From positions 1-64,000 of the forward strand of contig JAHHHI010000090.1 of assembly GCA_019359435.1 (NCBI GenBank): DNA of 64,000 bases, given 5' to 3'. Source of the stretch: Kaiparowitsia implicata GSE-PSE-MK54-09C (GTDB taxonomy: Bacteria > Cyanobacteriota > Cyanobacteriia > Elainellales > Elainellaceae). This document shows positions 52,476-62,812 of the stretch, piece after piece. Position 1 is the first letter of the stretch. Each line of letters opens with the position of its first letter. The position numbers and the translations under genes were made by a program. The notes under the pieces were generated by a model. That model was not told where the DNA came from. It worked only from the letters and a program-made list of their open reading frames with translations, and did not search any database.

Positions 52476-54743
52476 ATGCCTGCACCTTCTCCAGAGCTAC
52501 ACGCAAGTGGGCCGCCCCTGCCGCCCTCGCTTCGCCTCTTGCTGGTCGAAGATTCTCAATTTGATGTGGATCTGGTCGTCTTGGCACTTGAGCAAGGCGC
52601 GGTGTCGTTTGCCTACGATGTTGCTACCAATTCAGCCGAATGTCAGCAGTTATTAGAGCAGCAGCGCTACGATGCCGTACTGTCTGATTTTCGGCTGTTG
52701 GGCTTCACGGCGCATGATACGCTGCGGTTGCTGCATGACTCGAATCAAGAGATTCCTCTAATTTTGGTAACAGGTAATTTGGAGGATGAAGCAGCGGTTG
52801 AATGCATCAAGGCGGGGATGACAGACTATGTCATGAAGGATCGGCTGTTTCGGTTGCCGATGGTGCTTCAGCGATCGCTCGATGAGTTTGCCTTACGACG
52901 GCAGCAGCGACAGGTCACGCTGCAATTGCAGCGGCAATTTAAGCGTGAGGCGATGATTAACCGCATTTTGCAGTCCATGCGGGAATCTCTCAAGATTGAC
53001 GACGTGATGCAGACTACGGCGGATATGCTGCATGAGGCGCTCCAGGTCGATCGCTGCTTGATTTGCTCACTTCAGCCGGATTACATCATGCTAGTGCGGC
53101 ATGTGAGTTCTCTGACTGTGGGAGCGGAGCGGCTGCAACACCAGCAGACGTACTGTCCGTTTTTGGTGCATTATGGCGATCGCTTTTATAACGGTCAGCC
53201 TGTGATTCACGTCCAGTCAACGGAACATTTGCCTGCTGACTGCTACGACTATATGCGATCGCTGAATATCCAGGCGATCGCCGTCTTTCCCCTGATGCAC
53301 CAGGGCACACTATTGGGGGCGATCGCCCTGCACCAGTGCGACCATGCCCGCGATTGGGACGCAGACGATATCAGCTTGGTCGAGGCAATTGCCAACCAGA
53401 CGGCGATCGCCATCCACCAGGCCCAGCTTTATGAGCACGCGCAACAGCAGGCGCAGCACGAGCGGCTGCTCAACCGCATCAGCCAGTCTCTCAACTCTAG
53501 CCTTGATCCCGACTTCATCCTCGAAGAAATTGTGACGTTGACGGGCGAAGTCTTTCAGGTCGATCGAGTGGTGCTGTTCAAACTTGACGGGGCCTATATC
53601 CAGGCCACCCAAGAATGGAAACGGGAGGCTACGCTACCCTCCATTGGCCGTGAAGTGATCCCTACGACCGACTGGTTCGACGCCCATCCAATCGCAGACA
53701 TTACCCCCGAGTGGACGTTTTACGTCGAAGACTACATCACGCTACCTCAGAACCCCTCTCGCCAGATTCTGACCTCTCAGTATGGGGTGCGATCGGTGCT
53801 ATGTGTGCCCATTTTTATTCGCGATTGCTTTTGGGGCGGCATTGATTTATGCACCACCCAAGGCGTTCGCACCTTTCGCCCGAGCGAGATTAGCCTGCTG
53901 CAACAGATTGCCAACCGCACGGCGATCGCTCTAGCAAATGCCCAAAGCTATGAGCACCTTGAACAGTTGGTGCAGGCCCGTACTCAAGAACTGGAACGCG
54001 AAAAATACCTGTCTGATGCAGCAAATCGAGCCAAAAGTGAGTTTTTGGCCCACATGAGCCACGAGTTGCGAACGCCCCTCACGGGCATCTTAGGATTCGC
54101 CCATGTCCTCAGCGATCACGTGGGTGACCCATCCAATGAGCCTCAACACCAGCAATATATCGAGAGCATCATTGCCTGCGGCCAACACTTGCTAGAGTTG
54201 ATCAACGATTTACTCGATCTATCCAAGATTGAAGCCGGGAGGGAAGAACTATTTCTGGAATCGGTCGTCATACAAGAGATTTGTGACGCTTGCATGAATA
54301 TGGTGCAAGAGAATGCTCGCAGCAAGAATCTGGCGCTGCGGGTTGAGATTGAGCCTGGGTTGACGCTTTGCACAGCGGATAAACGCCGCCTCAAACAAAT
54401 TTTGTCTAATCTGCTATCGAATGCTGTGAAGTTTACCCAGCGGGGCTCGGTGCAGCTAACAGTTTATGCGCAAGCAGATCAGCTCTATTTTGCAGTTCAG
54501 GATACAGGCATTGGCATTTCCAAAACCGACCAGGAGCGTTTGTTCCAGACCTTTACGCAACTCGATGGTGGGCTGAGTCGGCAGTATGAAGGCACGGGGC
54601 TGGGGCTAGTGCTGGCGCAGCGGCTGGCGCATCTACATGGCGGCGACATTACCGTAACCTCAGACGTGGGACAGGGCAGTTGCTTTACCCTCAGGTTACC
54701 GTTGACGCAGGTACCGCACCTGCGCGCAATTGACGCGCGCTAG
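52476..54743 (+). CDS. REC-GAF-GAF histidine kinase
   Basis: About 755 residues with an N-terminal receiver (LLLVEDSQFDVDLVVLALEQ; D in VLSDFRLLGF), two GAF domains (about 165-320 and 335-495), HisKA with histidine in HMSHELRTPLTGILGF, and a complete HATPase (LSNLLSNAVKFT, DTGIGIS, GTGLGLVLA). GAF1 has LPADCYDYMRSLNIQAIAVF, again with a cysteine at the position used by cyanobacteriochromes. No membrane segment. The ATG at 52476 is chosen; TTG at 52470 is also in frame. It is separated from the Rcp1-like gene by repeats, so a shared transcript is uncertain. Confidence 0.9.
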   Translation: MPAPSPELHASGPPLPPSLRLLLVEDSQFDVDLVVLALEQGAVSFAYDVATNSAECQQLLEQQRYDAVLSDFRLLGFTAHDTLRLLHDSNQEIPLILVTGNLEDEAAVECIKAGMTDYVMKDRLFRLPMVLQRSLDEFALRRQQRQVTLQLQRQFKREAMINRILQSMRESLKIDDVMQTTADMLHEALQVDRCLICSLQPDYIMLVRHVSSLTVGAERLQHQQTYCPFLVHYGDRFYNGQPVIHVQSTEHLPADCYDYMRSLNIQAIAVFPLMHQGTLLGAIALHQCDHARDWDADDISLVEAIANQTAIAIHQAQLYEHAQQQAQHERLLNRISQSLNSSLDPDFILEEIVTLTGEVFQVDRVVLFKLDGAYIQATQEWKREATLPSIGREVIPTTDWFDAHPIADITPEWTFYVEDYITLPQNPSRQILTSQYGVRSVLCVPIFIRDCFWGGIDLCTTQGVRTFRPSEISLLQQIANRTAIALANAQSYEHLEQLVQARTQELEREKYLSDAANRAKSEFLAHMSHELRTPLTGILGFAHVLSDHVGDPSNEPQHQQYIESIIACGQHLLELINDLLDLSKIEAGREELFLESVVIQEICDACMNMVQENARSKNLALRVEIEPGLTLCTADKRRLKQILSNLLSNAVKFTQRGSVQLTVYAQADQLYFAVQDTGIGISKTDQERLFQTFTQLDGGLSRQYEGTGLGLVLAQRLAHLHGGDITVTSDVGQGSCFTLRLPLTQVPHLRAIDAR

Positions 54744-54780
54744 GGCATGTCATTAATTCTGGCTAACATCCTTATTCCAT

Positions 54781-54869
54781 CAGCGTTATCACGCCCGATC
54801 AAAATACAGGTTGGGGGCTGTAACCGCTGATGGTTGGGTTATCAGCAGTCAATTGATGACAGCCTCTAG
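54781..54869 (+). repeat. ~90-bp interspersed repeat, copy 2
   Basis: CAGCGTTATCACGCCCGATC, then CAAAATACAGG...GGGGCTGTAACCGCTG and TGATGACAGCCTCTAG. Its end overlaps the stop codon (TAG at 54868-54866) of the kinase-WD40 gene on the minus strand, so the element may have provided or preserved that stop. Confidence 0.65.
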
Positions 54870-56854
54870 AGTTGCCACACCCGTACGGTATTATCGGAGC
54901 CCCCGCTGATCAGCACTTTGCCATCTGCGCTGAGGGCGATCGCATTCACGCTATCTGTATGGCCCAACAGCGTGTCAATCACCGTTCCAGTTGCCACATC
55001 CCACAGTTTGATAGACGCATCGCTACTCGCGCTGAAGATGGATTTGCCATCGGGGGTAAACAGTACGGCATTCACATCGCGTAAATGATCGGAATAGCTG
55101 CGCTCCATCATCTGGGTTTGCAGATTCCACAGTTTTAGGGTTTTGTCGCGGCTGCCGCTTGCCAGATAGCGCCCGTCGGGGCTATAGGCAAGGGCATTCA
55201 CTGCACTCATATGACCCGACAGCAGCCCACTTTGCTCAGCCGTTTGCCCATTCCACAGGCGCACCTTGTTATCTAGCCCGCCACTGGCAAAGCTTCTGCC
55301 GTCGGGGCTAGTGGCAATAGTTTTAATCATGCTCAACACGCCAGGGATCACGCGCAGACTGGCTCCGTTTGACACTTGCCAGAGCCGAATGGTTCGATCT
55401 TCGCCGCCACTGATCACCATACGTCCATCTGCTGTGAGGGCGATCGCATTCACATCACGAGCGTGTCCTGTGAGCGTGCGCACTAGCGCTCCCGTAGGTA
55501 AATACCAAACCTTAATGGTGCAGTCATCGCCGCCACTCACCAACACCTTGCCATCCGCACTGATAGCCACTGCATTCACATCGCGGGTATGCCCCACCAG
55601 GTTATAGACCAAGTCGCCTCGCAGGGGATTCCACACTTTGACGGTGTCGTCGAGGCTGCTGCTAGCCACCAGGTTGGCCCCTGAGTGAAAGGCGACACTC
55701 GTCACCCACGAGCTATGCTCGGTGAGGGTGTGGATGCACCGCCAGCCTGAGGATTGCACCACCGTGCGGGCGATCGCCGGACGCGGCGGCGCAGACGGTG
55801 GCTTAGACACCCGCACCGCTGGGGTGGGGGGCGTCACTCGGGGGGGCATGCCTGGGGGATGTGAGGGCGATCGCCCACCCGCAGGCACCGACCGCCGCGC
55901 GGTGTTCGCCGCCGAATTCACCCGCGCTGAGGATGAAGACGGCGATCGCCCCTTGGGCACAAAGTAATCGGCGTTTAAGTCTCGCATCACCTCGTCTGCC
56001 GACTGATAGCGCTCGCCTACCAAGTCTTTCAGCATCAAATCTAAAATATCCGCCAACTGGTCGCTCACCAGCACTTGGCGCTCCTGCAAAAACTCTCGCC
56101 AGATCCACCGCCCCTCTAGGGGATCGTATAAACTGTCGGGGCGAGACTGGGTCATCAGGTGAAGGCAGGTTGCTCCTAGACTGTAGAGATCACTGGACGG
56201 AAACGCCCGCCCCCCCCGAAACTGCTCAATGGGGGCATAGCCTTCGGTGCCAATGCGCGTGCCCGACTCCCCCGCCGACTCACTGATCTGCTTAGCCACC
56301 CCAAAGTCAATCAGCACCAAGCGGTCGTCCTGCTTGCGGCGCAAGATGTTGGATGGTGTAATGTCGCGATGAATGACGTTTTTGCTGTGGACAAACCGCA
56401 GTACTGGCAGCAGATCAGAGAGCACTTCTCGAATCCGGCGCTCGTTAAAGGCCCCGCTGTGGCGCATCTCTTGCAGCAGACTCTGCCCTTCTACAAACTG
56501 CTGCACCAAATATAGATAGTTATCTTGCTCAAAATAAGCCAGCAGTCGCGGGATCTGGGTATGTTCCCCCAGTTCATCCAGCCGCACCGCTTCCTGGGTA
56601 AAGAGGCTGATCGCCTTTTCCATGGATTTTGTGCCCTGCATTTGCGGTGAAAATTGCTTAATCACGCATTGCGTGCCCAGGCGATCTTCATCTGAGGCAA
56701 GATACGTCCGCCCAAAGCCCCCCTGCCCAATGGGTTGAACGGGACGATAGCGCCCCCGCAGGCGCGGAACCAGCATTGCGCCACAATTGCTGCAAACAGT
56801 TTCCCCATCAGGGTTGATCGGCTTGTTGCACTTTGGATTGAGACAGCAAATCAT
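54866..56854 (-). CDS. Zinc-ribbon Ser/Thr kinase fused to a seven-blade WD40 propeller
   Basis: About 662 residues. A short four-cysteine zinc ribbon (CLNPKCNKPINPDGETVCSN) opens the protein. A complete Hanks-type kinase follows (GQGGFGRTYLA, VIKQF, HRDITPSNIL, LIDFGVAKQ). After a Pro/Ser linker (about 295-370) there are seven WD40 repeats: six open with an xH motif (four of them GH) and all end in VW or LW, enough for one propeller. The start at 56854 is chosen (MICCLNPKC). This architecture is common in cyanobacteria; targets unknown. The stop overlaps an interspersed repeat. Confidence 0.92.
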   Translation of the reverse strand: MICCLNPKCNKPINPDGETVCSNCGAMLVPRLRGRYRPVQPIGQGGFGRTYLASDEDRLGTQCVIKQFSPQMQGTKSMEKAISLFTQEAVRLDELGEHTQIPRLLAYFEQDNYLYLVQQFVEGQSLLQEMRHSGAFNERRIREVLSDLLPVLRFVHSKNVIHRDITPSNILRRKQDDRLVLIDFGVAKQISESAGESGTRIGTEGYAPIEQFRGGRAFPSSDLYSLGATCLHLMTQSRPDSLYDPLEGRWIWREFLQERQVLVSDQLADILDLMLKDLVGERYQSADEVMRDLNADYFVPKGRSPSSSSARVNSAANTARRSVPAGGRSPSHPPGMPPRVTPPTPAVRVSKPPSAPPRPAIARTVVQSSGWRCIHTLTEHSSWVTSVAFHSGANLVASSSLDDTVKVWNPLRGDLVYNLVGHTRDVNAVAISADGKVLVSGGDDCTIKVWYLPTGALVRTLTGHARDVNAIALTADGRMVISGGEDRTIRLWQVSNGASLRVIPGVLSMIKTIATSPDGRSFASGGLDNKVRLWNGQTAEQSGLLSGHMSAVNALAYSPDGRYLASGSRDKTLKLWNLQTQMMERSYSDHLRDVNAVLFTPDGKSIFSASSDASIKLWDVATGTVIDTLLGHTDSVNAIALSADGKVLISGGSDNTVRVWQL

Positions 56855-57477
56855 GGTGGTAGCGCACTCGGGCAATGATAATTTAATTTTCCCGGTTTAT
56901 CGGGCGATCGCAATCATACGCGGCAGCTTTAGTACTTGATCCGAGCAATGGCAGGCATCCAGCTCTCCTGCCTGATCCCAGCTCACGAACCTAATTCAGC
57001 GATGGCGTTTTCCATATCTCCATGCCATATCTCCATGCCACATCCCGTACCCAATTCAAGAAGTTATGATTCCTGAGGCGCTCACCTGTTGCGGCGTCTT
57101 ATCCAATCCCTTAATCATCCATGGAGTATTCGTAGAGTTGGCAATCGCAACGATAGTAGACCGAGCTGCTGCTGTAATGCCAGCCGCTCGGATCTGAGCC
57201 GCTTCCTCGTGATGGAAACTCTTGCTCCACGATAGGTAAACCACAGGCGTTTATCTTCTAGCTGCAGCTGTCTCTATCTGAGCATAGCAACCGCTAAGAC
57301 ATTTATATTACAGTCGATCTAAGCTGGATGCCACTTTTTGACAACCAAGCAACCGAATCGGCGCTATCGCATCTCTGCGATAGCGCCGATTAAGCTGGGC
57401 TGATACCCTTTATTTTTTGAGTGGCAGGATTCTGCTCTGACTAAATTTGCAGGATGCTGGCCGCTGAAGCGTGATGT
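56855..57477. other. Spacer with a strong hairpin
   Basis: About 620 bp containing a repeated CCATATCTCCATG near 57010-57040 and the hairpin at 57356-57391. A 62-codon minus-strand frame (57056-57244) is possible but unsupported. No reliable gene. Confidence 0.4.
57356..57391. terminator. Perfect 16-bp stem hairpin
   Basis: AATCGGCGCTATCGCA and TGCGATAGCGCCGATT flank a four-base loop TCTC. It lies about 90 nt downstream of the Mo-nitro_C gene stop (minus strand) and could end its transcript; there is no U-tract directly after it. Confidence 0.5.
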
Positions 57478-57780
57478 CTAGATGTAAGCGCTAATGTCTT
57501 CGCCACACTCATCTGCTAGGTAGCAAAGGGAGCGAAACCGCAGGCCTACAAACTCGTCATAAAAGGGATTGAGCTTGCACAAGGGCGGAATGTGGGCGAT
57601 GGAATGACCGAATAATTTGACGTCTCGTTCGAATGGGCATTGGGCGGGAATCAAGCTAGCAATGGTATGAGCGGTGCTGCGATCGCACACATTCATCTGG
57701 TTTAACCAGTAGCGCATTGGTTGTAGCAAGTCCGGGCAGGTTCGAGTTCTCTGATGCAGTGACGATGAGAGCTTACTCAT
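57478..57780 (-). CDS. Mo-dependent nitrogenase C-terminal domain (Mo-nitro_C) protein
   Basis: A 100-residue protein with the Mo-nitro_C signature: PMRYWLNQMNVCDRSTAHTI, ASLIPAQCPFERDVKLFGHS, HIPPLCKLNPFYDEFVGLRF and RSLCYLADECGEDISAYI. Several conserved cysteines (QCPFERD, PPLCKLNP, SLCYLADEC) suggest metal or redox binding. Despite its name the domain is widespread in cyanobacteria and often not near nif genes, as here. Function is not settled. Confidence 0.88.
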   Translation of the reverse strand: MSKLSSSLHQRTRTCPDLLQPMRYWLNQMNVCDRSTAHTIASLIPAQCPFERDVKLFGHSIAHIPPLCKLNPFYDEFVGLRFRSLCYLADECGEDISAYI

Positions 57781-57848
57781 GATTTAGCTTGGGGCGATGA
57801 TAAATCGCCGGACGAATGAACTAATGCTTGCTCCAAGATAACGGCTTG

Positions 57849-58553
57849 TTATGAACGATTGATTAAAGGATGAACAAAAGCGCTGAACTTTGGTTGAAGC
57901 TGTTGTGAATTTATCGAGCGTCGCCAACCCCGTTGGCGAGGTTGATTATGGCTGATATACACGCTCAAGGTGAGGGCAATATCGCCCCGGGTCATCAACT
58001 GCTGAGGCTCAATGCGATTGGTGTTGTCGGTGTTGATGAGGCCGTGGGAGAGGGCGATCGCCATGGTTTGTTTAGCCCAGTCGGGTACAGCTTCTGCATC
58101 GGGATGCCGCCGCAAAATCTCCGCAATTTGCTTTTGATTTGGCTGGGGGAGTTGAGACGCCTGAGCGATCGCCGCAAACCCTTCCACCCGACTTACCGGT
58201 TGGTTAGGCAAGAAGCGATCGCCCGAAAAAGCAGTCATAAGTCCAGTATGCAACACCATTTGAATATCGGAGTAGGCCCAGTGGGTGACGGGCACATCCA
58301 TCATCGGGATCGGGTGTGAAGGCACCACCATTAGGTCAGAACGATGATTTAATTCAAAGGTTTTGACCAAGATGCGCGCTAGCTCAGCTCGGCTCACAGT
58401 GGCCTCTGCATAGAACTGCCCATCATCTGCTGGACTCATTAATCCCGCATCCACAACGCGCTGAATTGGATTGATCAGCGGTTGCACCTGCGCGAGCGTT
58501 GGGATACACGCCAATAATATCGTTAGCACAATGGCTTCCGTTAATCGTTGCAT
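57849..58553 (-). CDS. S-layer homology (SLH) domain protein
   Basis: A 234-residue exported protein. The N-terminus MQRLTEAIVLTILLACIPTL is a signal peptide. SLH-type segments follow: VVDAGLMSPADDGQFYAEAT with VSRAELARILVKTF, VPVTHWAYSDIQMVLHTGLM with VSRVEGFAAIAQA, and a third, weaker one (MAIALSHGLI...LMTRGDIALTLSVY). SLH domains bind cell-wall or outer-membrane polymers. No porin region follows, so it is a small SLH-only protein. Confidence 0.85.
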   Translation of the reverse strand: MQRLTEAIVLTILLACIPTLAQVQPLINPIQRVVDAGLMSPADDGQFYAEATVSRAELARILVKTFELNHRSDLMVVPSHPIPMMDVPVTHWAYSDIQMVLHTGLMTAFSGDRFLPNQPVSRVEGFAAIAQASQLPQPNQKQIAEILRRHPDAEAVPDWAKQTMAIALSHGLINTDNTNRIEPQQLMTRGDIALTLSVYISHNQPRQRGWRRSINSQQLQPKFSAFVHPLINRS

Positions 58554-58957
58554 AAACCCGCATCCCTCGAAGCTAACCTAGACTGCTCAGCTAAAGAGGA
58601 GCTTCAATCGTCCACTGGCTGAGCCCACACGGTTGATTAAGACTGATTCAGTCTGCTTAGGTTCCCCAAATTTCTCACTGTTATAGAGGATGATGGGAAA
58701 TGGCAATTGAGAGGATTGATTAAATCCCTCGTCTTACAACCAGTCTGATCGTTTGACTACCTCTATTAGTGTGGTTGGGGCTAAAAAACGCGGGTCTCTA
58801 TAGGATGCTTCTTGGACTGTCCACTGGCACCAATTCCTTGCCATGCCAAGGAAGCCTGCGACCATCGCGACCTTGCACGCGCTGCACAGGTGAGTAGGTG
58901 AGTTTGAGATACGCTCAAACCCACTCAACCCGATCTGAGGTCTAAGCACCAACTAGG
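58554..58957. other. 404-bp spacer between the SLH gene and mfd
   Basis: No gene that I can support. It should contain the SLH-gene promoter and, near 58950, the mfd end. Confidence 0.35.
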
Positions 58958-61900
58958 CTAGGTTTGGGCGATCGCCGCCTCTGGGATCGCCCCGCGCATT
59001 CGCCCTAACCAGTCAATTAGGTTATCAAGCTGCAGGTCGGCACTGAGGATGCCTAACCCCCGCACCGTGACTTTACCTGGCGTGTAGACAAACCGCGTTT
59101 GCAAATGAGTCGGCAGTTTTTCGCGCATGAGATTCCACGCAGGCTCTTCCATCGGCGTTTCGAGCACCACATGCTGCTTGCCTTCAGTTTTGATGCGAGC
59201 AAAGCCCAGCTTGCGGGCCACCTGCTTCAGTTCCATCACGCGAATCAGTTGCAGCGATGCCACGGGAATGGTGCCATAGCGATCGCTCCAGTCTGCGGCT
59301 ATTTCAGTCAGCTCTTGCTTGCTCTGGGCGGTGGCCACCGCCCGGTAGGCACTCATCTTCTGATCTAAGTCAGGGATATAGTCCGCCGGAATAAACGCCG
59401 TTACATTCAGGTCGATCTGAGTATCGTCTACCTGAGGAATTTCCTGCCCGCGAATTTCCTGAATCGACTCTTCTAGCATTTGCATATAAAGGTCAAACCC
59501 AATGGCATCCATCTGGCCAGACTGCTCAGCCCCCAGCAAATTGCCCACCCCCCGAATCTCCATATCTCGCATCGCAAGCTGGTAGCCTGATCCCAGCTGA
59601 GTAAACTCCTGGATGGCTCGCAGTCGCCGCCGGGCCACATCGGTCAACTGCGTTTGCTTGGGATAAAACAGCCAGGCATGTGCCTGAATGCCCGCGCGCC
59701 CCACTCGCCCCCGCAGCTGGTATAGCTGGGACAATCCAAATTTCTGCGCATCTTCAATCACGATCGTGTTGACGCGGGGAATATCTAGCCCTGACTCAAT
59801 GATGGTGGTACACACCAAAATCTCTGCATCGCCATTATTAAAGGTGAGCATGGTGGATTCCAACTCGCCTTCCTGCATCTGTCCGTGGGCGATCGCAATC
59901 CGCGCCGTCGGGATCATCTCCCGCAGCCGCGCCGAAATCTCCTCAATCCCCTCGACCCGTGGCACCACATAAAACACCTGCCCTCCACGATCAAGCTCCT
60001 GGCGAATCGCCGTACGCATCATCTCGGGATCGTACGGCGCTAGGTGAGTTTTAATCGGACGGCGGGAGGGCGGCGGCGTCGTAATTAGGCTCATTTCGCG
60101 CACCCCAGAGAGGGCCATATAGAGCGTGCGGGGAATGGGCGTAGCGCTCAGGGTCAGCACGTCAACCTGAGTTCTGAGGGATTTGATCTTCTCCTTCTGA
60201 TTGACGCCAAAGCGCTGCTCCTCATCCACCACCAGCAGCCCTAAATCTTTGAACTGCACGCCTTTTCCTAAAAGCTGGTGCGTCCCTACCACCACATCCA
60301 GCTCGCCCGTTTGCAGCCGCTTGAGAATATCCTGCTTTTCCGTTGGCGTGCGAAAGCGGTTGAGCAGGCCCACTTGAATGGGATAGGGTGCAAATCGCTC
60401 CCGCAAGGTGTGATAGTGCTGCTGAGTCAGAATCGTGGTAGGGGCCAATAGCGCGACCTGCTTGCCTGCCGTAATCGCCTTAAACACAGCCCTAATTGCC
60501 ACTTCAGTTTTGCCAAAGCCGACATCGCCGCACACCAGCCGATCCATCGGGCGCGGATTTTCCATGTCGCGCTTTACGTCCTGAATCGCTTTGAGCTGAT
60601 CGGTTGTGGGCTGGTACGGAAAGGAGTCTTCCATTTCCTCCTGCCAGGGCGTATCGATGGGGTAGGTGAAGCCCTGCTGCTGAGACCGCTGAGCATAGAG
60701 TTGCAGCAGATCAAACGCAACTTTTTTAACCGCTTTGCGGACTTTGCTCTTGGTTCGCTCCCACGCGTTGCCCGTCATCTTATTCAGTTGAGGCTTGGCA
60801 TCGCCCACACCGCGAAAGCGCGACAGAGAATTGAGCTGATCTGCCGCCACCCGCAGCAGCCCATCCGCATACTGAATCGCCAGATACTCTCGGGTCTCAC
60901 CGTTCAGCACGAGGCTTTCGAGTTTGACAAACTTGCCAACGCCGTGGTTCTTATGAACGACGAAATCTCCCGGCTGCAGCTTGTTGGGATCAACCTGTTT
61001 AGAGGCAGCGCGGCGGCGTTTGCGAACATAGCTGGGGGTCGTCAGCGTATGCTGCCCAAAGAATTCGCGGTCGGTGATCACCACCAGCCGGAAGGTCGGC
61101 AGGATGAAGCCTTCTAGCTCTGCCAGACCGCTGTACTTCAGCGCTGTGGGAATTTTTTGAGATTGCAGCCGCTCAATAGCAGGATAGTCATGGGGATTGG
61201 GCACAAACTGGGCGGCGCAGTCGTGCTCTTGCAGCAGCGAGACAGAGCGAGACGGCTGAGCCGAGACTAGCCACACGGCAAAATTGCGATCGCGCTCAGC
61301 TCGAATCGTTTCAGCTAGATTGCCAAACTGGTGCGGTGTCGCAGGAACGGGACGACTGGAGAGATTGAGACCATTGTTTTCTTCGGCCAGCTCTGATAGC
61401 AAAACTTGCTCAAAGGCTTCTACAGCCCGGAGCGAATCGGCAAAAGACCGATGGGTGGCTGGAATGGGAGGAGCTTGGGTCGCGGCCACTTCGTGCCAAT
61501 GCTCTTCGGCATGCTCACACCAGCGATCGCCGTGGGCCTGACATTGGCTGGGTTCGTCAATGGCAACAAGGGTATCAGCTGGCAAATAGTCCAACAGCGA
61601 GGCAGGTTGCGGAAACGCCAGTCCTAAAAACCGACGCATGCCGTCGGGAAGAATGCCCTCGCCCAGCCGCTCTTGTTCGTCGTCTGACAGGTACGGCAAG
61701 AGCGACTCGGGGGGCGCTTGAGACGCCGCATCTGCCGCTGGCGCGCCCGCTAGGCCCCGCCACACCATCGGCCCAAAGCCTGTGGCGGTGAGCACGAGTT
61801 GGGAAATCGTATCGAGCGATCGCTGGCTCGCAGGGTCAAACTCACGGATGCGCTCTAGCTCATCCCCAAACAGCTCGACCCGCACCGGCAGCTCTGCCGA

Positions 61901-62521
61901 CACCGGAAAGACATCAATAATGTCGCCTCGGCGACTCCATTGCCCTTCTGTTTCTACGAGCGACACCCGCTCATAGCCTAAGTTGGCGAGCTGCCGGCCA
62001 AACCGCTCCAAGTCCAGATCCATGCCCCGCTTCAGCGTCAGGCAGTAGTCTCGCAGCACCTGTACTGGAGGCAGATGCGGTTGCAGGGCTCGCTCTGTGG
62101 TGACAATGGCGATCGCCGCTGAGGATGGCAGCAGCGACGATCGGATCTCGTCAGCCTTGGCCTCTGCCACGTCTGCCTGCGCCTGCTTGACTAGATCTGC
62201 CAGCACCTGCAATTGCCCCCAGGTCATCTCGGCCTCAGGGTCAAAGGGTTCGTAGGGCGAGGCTTCAGATGTGGGATAAAAGTGGACGGTGTGCCAGCCC
62301 ATGGCATCAAGCTGTGCCGTCCAACGGCCAGCCTCTTCAAGGGTGGCCGTCACCACCAGCAGCGGACGCTCCTGGGTTTGCGCCAGGGCTGATGCGACTA
62401 ATCCTTTGGGAATGCGGGCGATGCCGTTGAGGTGGAGCGATCGCCGTTGGGCTAGCTTAGTCTGCAAATCTTGCGTTAAGGGCGATCGCCCCATCGCCCG
62501 CACAATCGAAGAAAACGCCAT
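58958..62521 (-). CDS. mfd: Transcription-repair coupling factor
   Basis: About 1187 residues. Mfd removes stalled RNA polymerase and recruits UvrA. A UvrB-like N-terminal part is followed by the RNA-polymerase-interacting domain ([20 protein letters not shown]) and a RecG-like helicase: Walker [28 protein letters not shown] box, [15 protein letters not shown], and [20 protein letters not shown]. The C-terminal TRCF domain ([12 protein letters not shown]-type) ends it. Intact length. The ATG at 62521 is chosen; an earlier TTG at 62530 is in frame. Divergent from rpsA. Confidence 0.96.
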   Translation of the reverse strand: MAFSSIVRAMGRSPLTQDLQTKLAQRRSLHLNGIARIPKGLVASALAQTQERPLLVVTATLEEAGRWTAQLDAMGWHTVHFYPTSEASPYEPFDPEAEMTWGQLQVLADLVKQAQADVAEAKADEIRSSLLPSSAAIAIVTTERALQPHLPPVQVLRDYCLTLKRGMDLDLERFGRQLANLGYERVSLVETEGQWSRRGDIIDVFPVSAELPVRVELFGDELERIREFDPASQRSLDTISQLVLTATGFGPMVWRGLAGAPAADAASQAPPESLLPYLSDDEQERLGEGILPDGMRRFLGLAFPQPASLLDYLPADTLVAIDEPSQCQAHGDRWCEHAEEHWHEVAATQAPPIPATHRSFADSLRAVEAFEQVLLSELAEENNGLNLSSRPVPATPHQFGNLAETIRAERDRNFAVWLVSAQPSRSVSLLQEHDCAAQFVPNPHDYPAIERLQSQKIPTALKYSGLAELEGFILPTFRLVVITDREFFGQHTLTTPSYVRKRRRAASKQVDPNKLQPGDFVVHKNHGVGKFVKLESLVLNGETREYLAIQYADGLLRVAADQLNSLSRFRGVGDAKPQLNKMTGNAWERTKSKVRKAVKKVAFDLLQLYAQRSQQQGFTYPIDTPWQEEMEDSFPYQPTTDQLKAIQDVKRDMENPRPMDRLVCGDVGFGKTEVAIRAVFKAITAGKQVALLAPTTILTQQHYHTLRERFAPYPIQVGLLNRFRTPTEKQDILKRLQTGELDVVVGTHQLLGKGVQFKDLGLLVVDEEQRFGVNQKEKIKSLRTQVDVLTLSATPIPRTLYMALSGVREMSLITTPPPSRRPIKTHLAPYDPEMMRTAIRQELDRGGQVFYVVPRVEGIEEISARLREMIPTARIAIAHGQMQEGELESTMLTFNNGDAEILVCTTIIESGLDIPRVNTIVIEDAQKFGLSQLYQLRGRVGRAGIQAHAWLFYPKQTQLTDVARRRLRAIQEFTQLGSGYQLAMRDMEIRGVGNLLGAEQSGQMDAIGFDLYMQMLEESIQEIRGQEIPQVDDTQIDLNVTAFIPADYIPDLDQKMSAYRAVATAQSKQELTEIAADWSDRYGTIPVASLQLIRVMELKQVARKLGFARIKTEGKQHVVLETPMEEPAWNLMREKLPTHLQTRFVYTPGKVTVRGLGILSADLQLDNLIDWLGRMRGAIPEAAIAQT

Positions 62522-62812
62522 AGGTGCCAATCGGCCCGGTGCCGCCGTGGAAAGCCGTAGAAATAACTCGAAACAATTCGTACTGTACCGTGAATTTTGG
62601 GATCACGGCGGATGCCTGCCCGGATGCGCTATCGTCACCGGGAGAAGATGAGTTATGATATTCCTTCCGGGGGTCTGTGTGACAAAAATCGAAATCTCGT
62701 AGAATTGAGAAGCACTGGAGTAGCCGCGCCGCTTACTCCGCCGATTACATGTGCACGAATTCAGGAGAATCAATACCTAACTCAACCAAAGGACAGTAGG
62801 ACACAACTAGTT

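Noticed and set aside
57056-57244. 62-codon minus-strand frame
   Set aside because: No recognisable motif or operon context; low complexity in part. It may be real, but I cannot support it.
57478-57780. Evidence for nitrogen fixation
   Set aside because: The Mo-nitro_C domain is widespread in cyanobacteria, including away from nif genes, and no nif gene is in the window.
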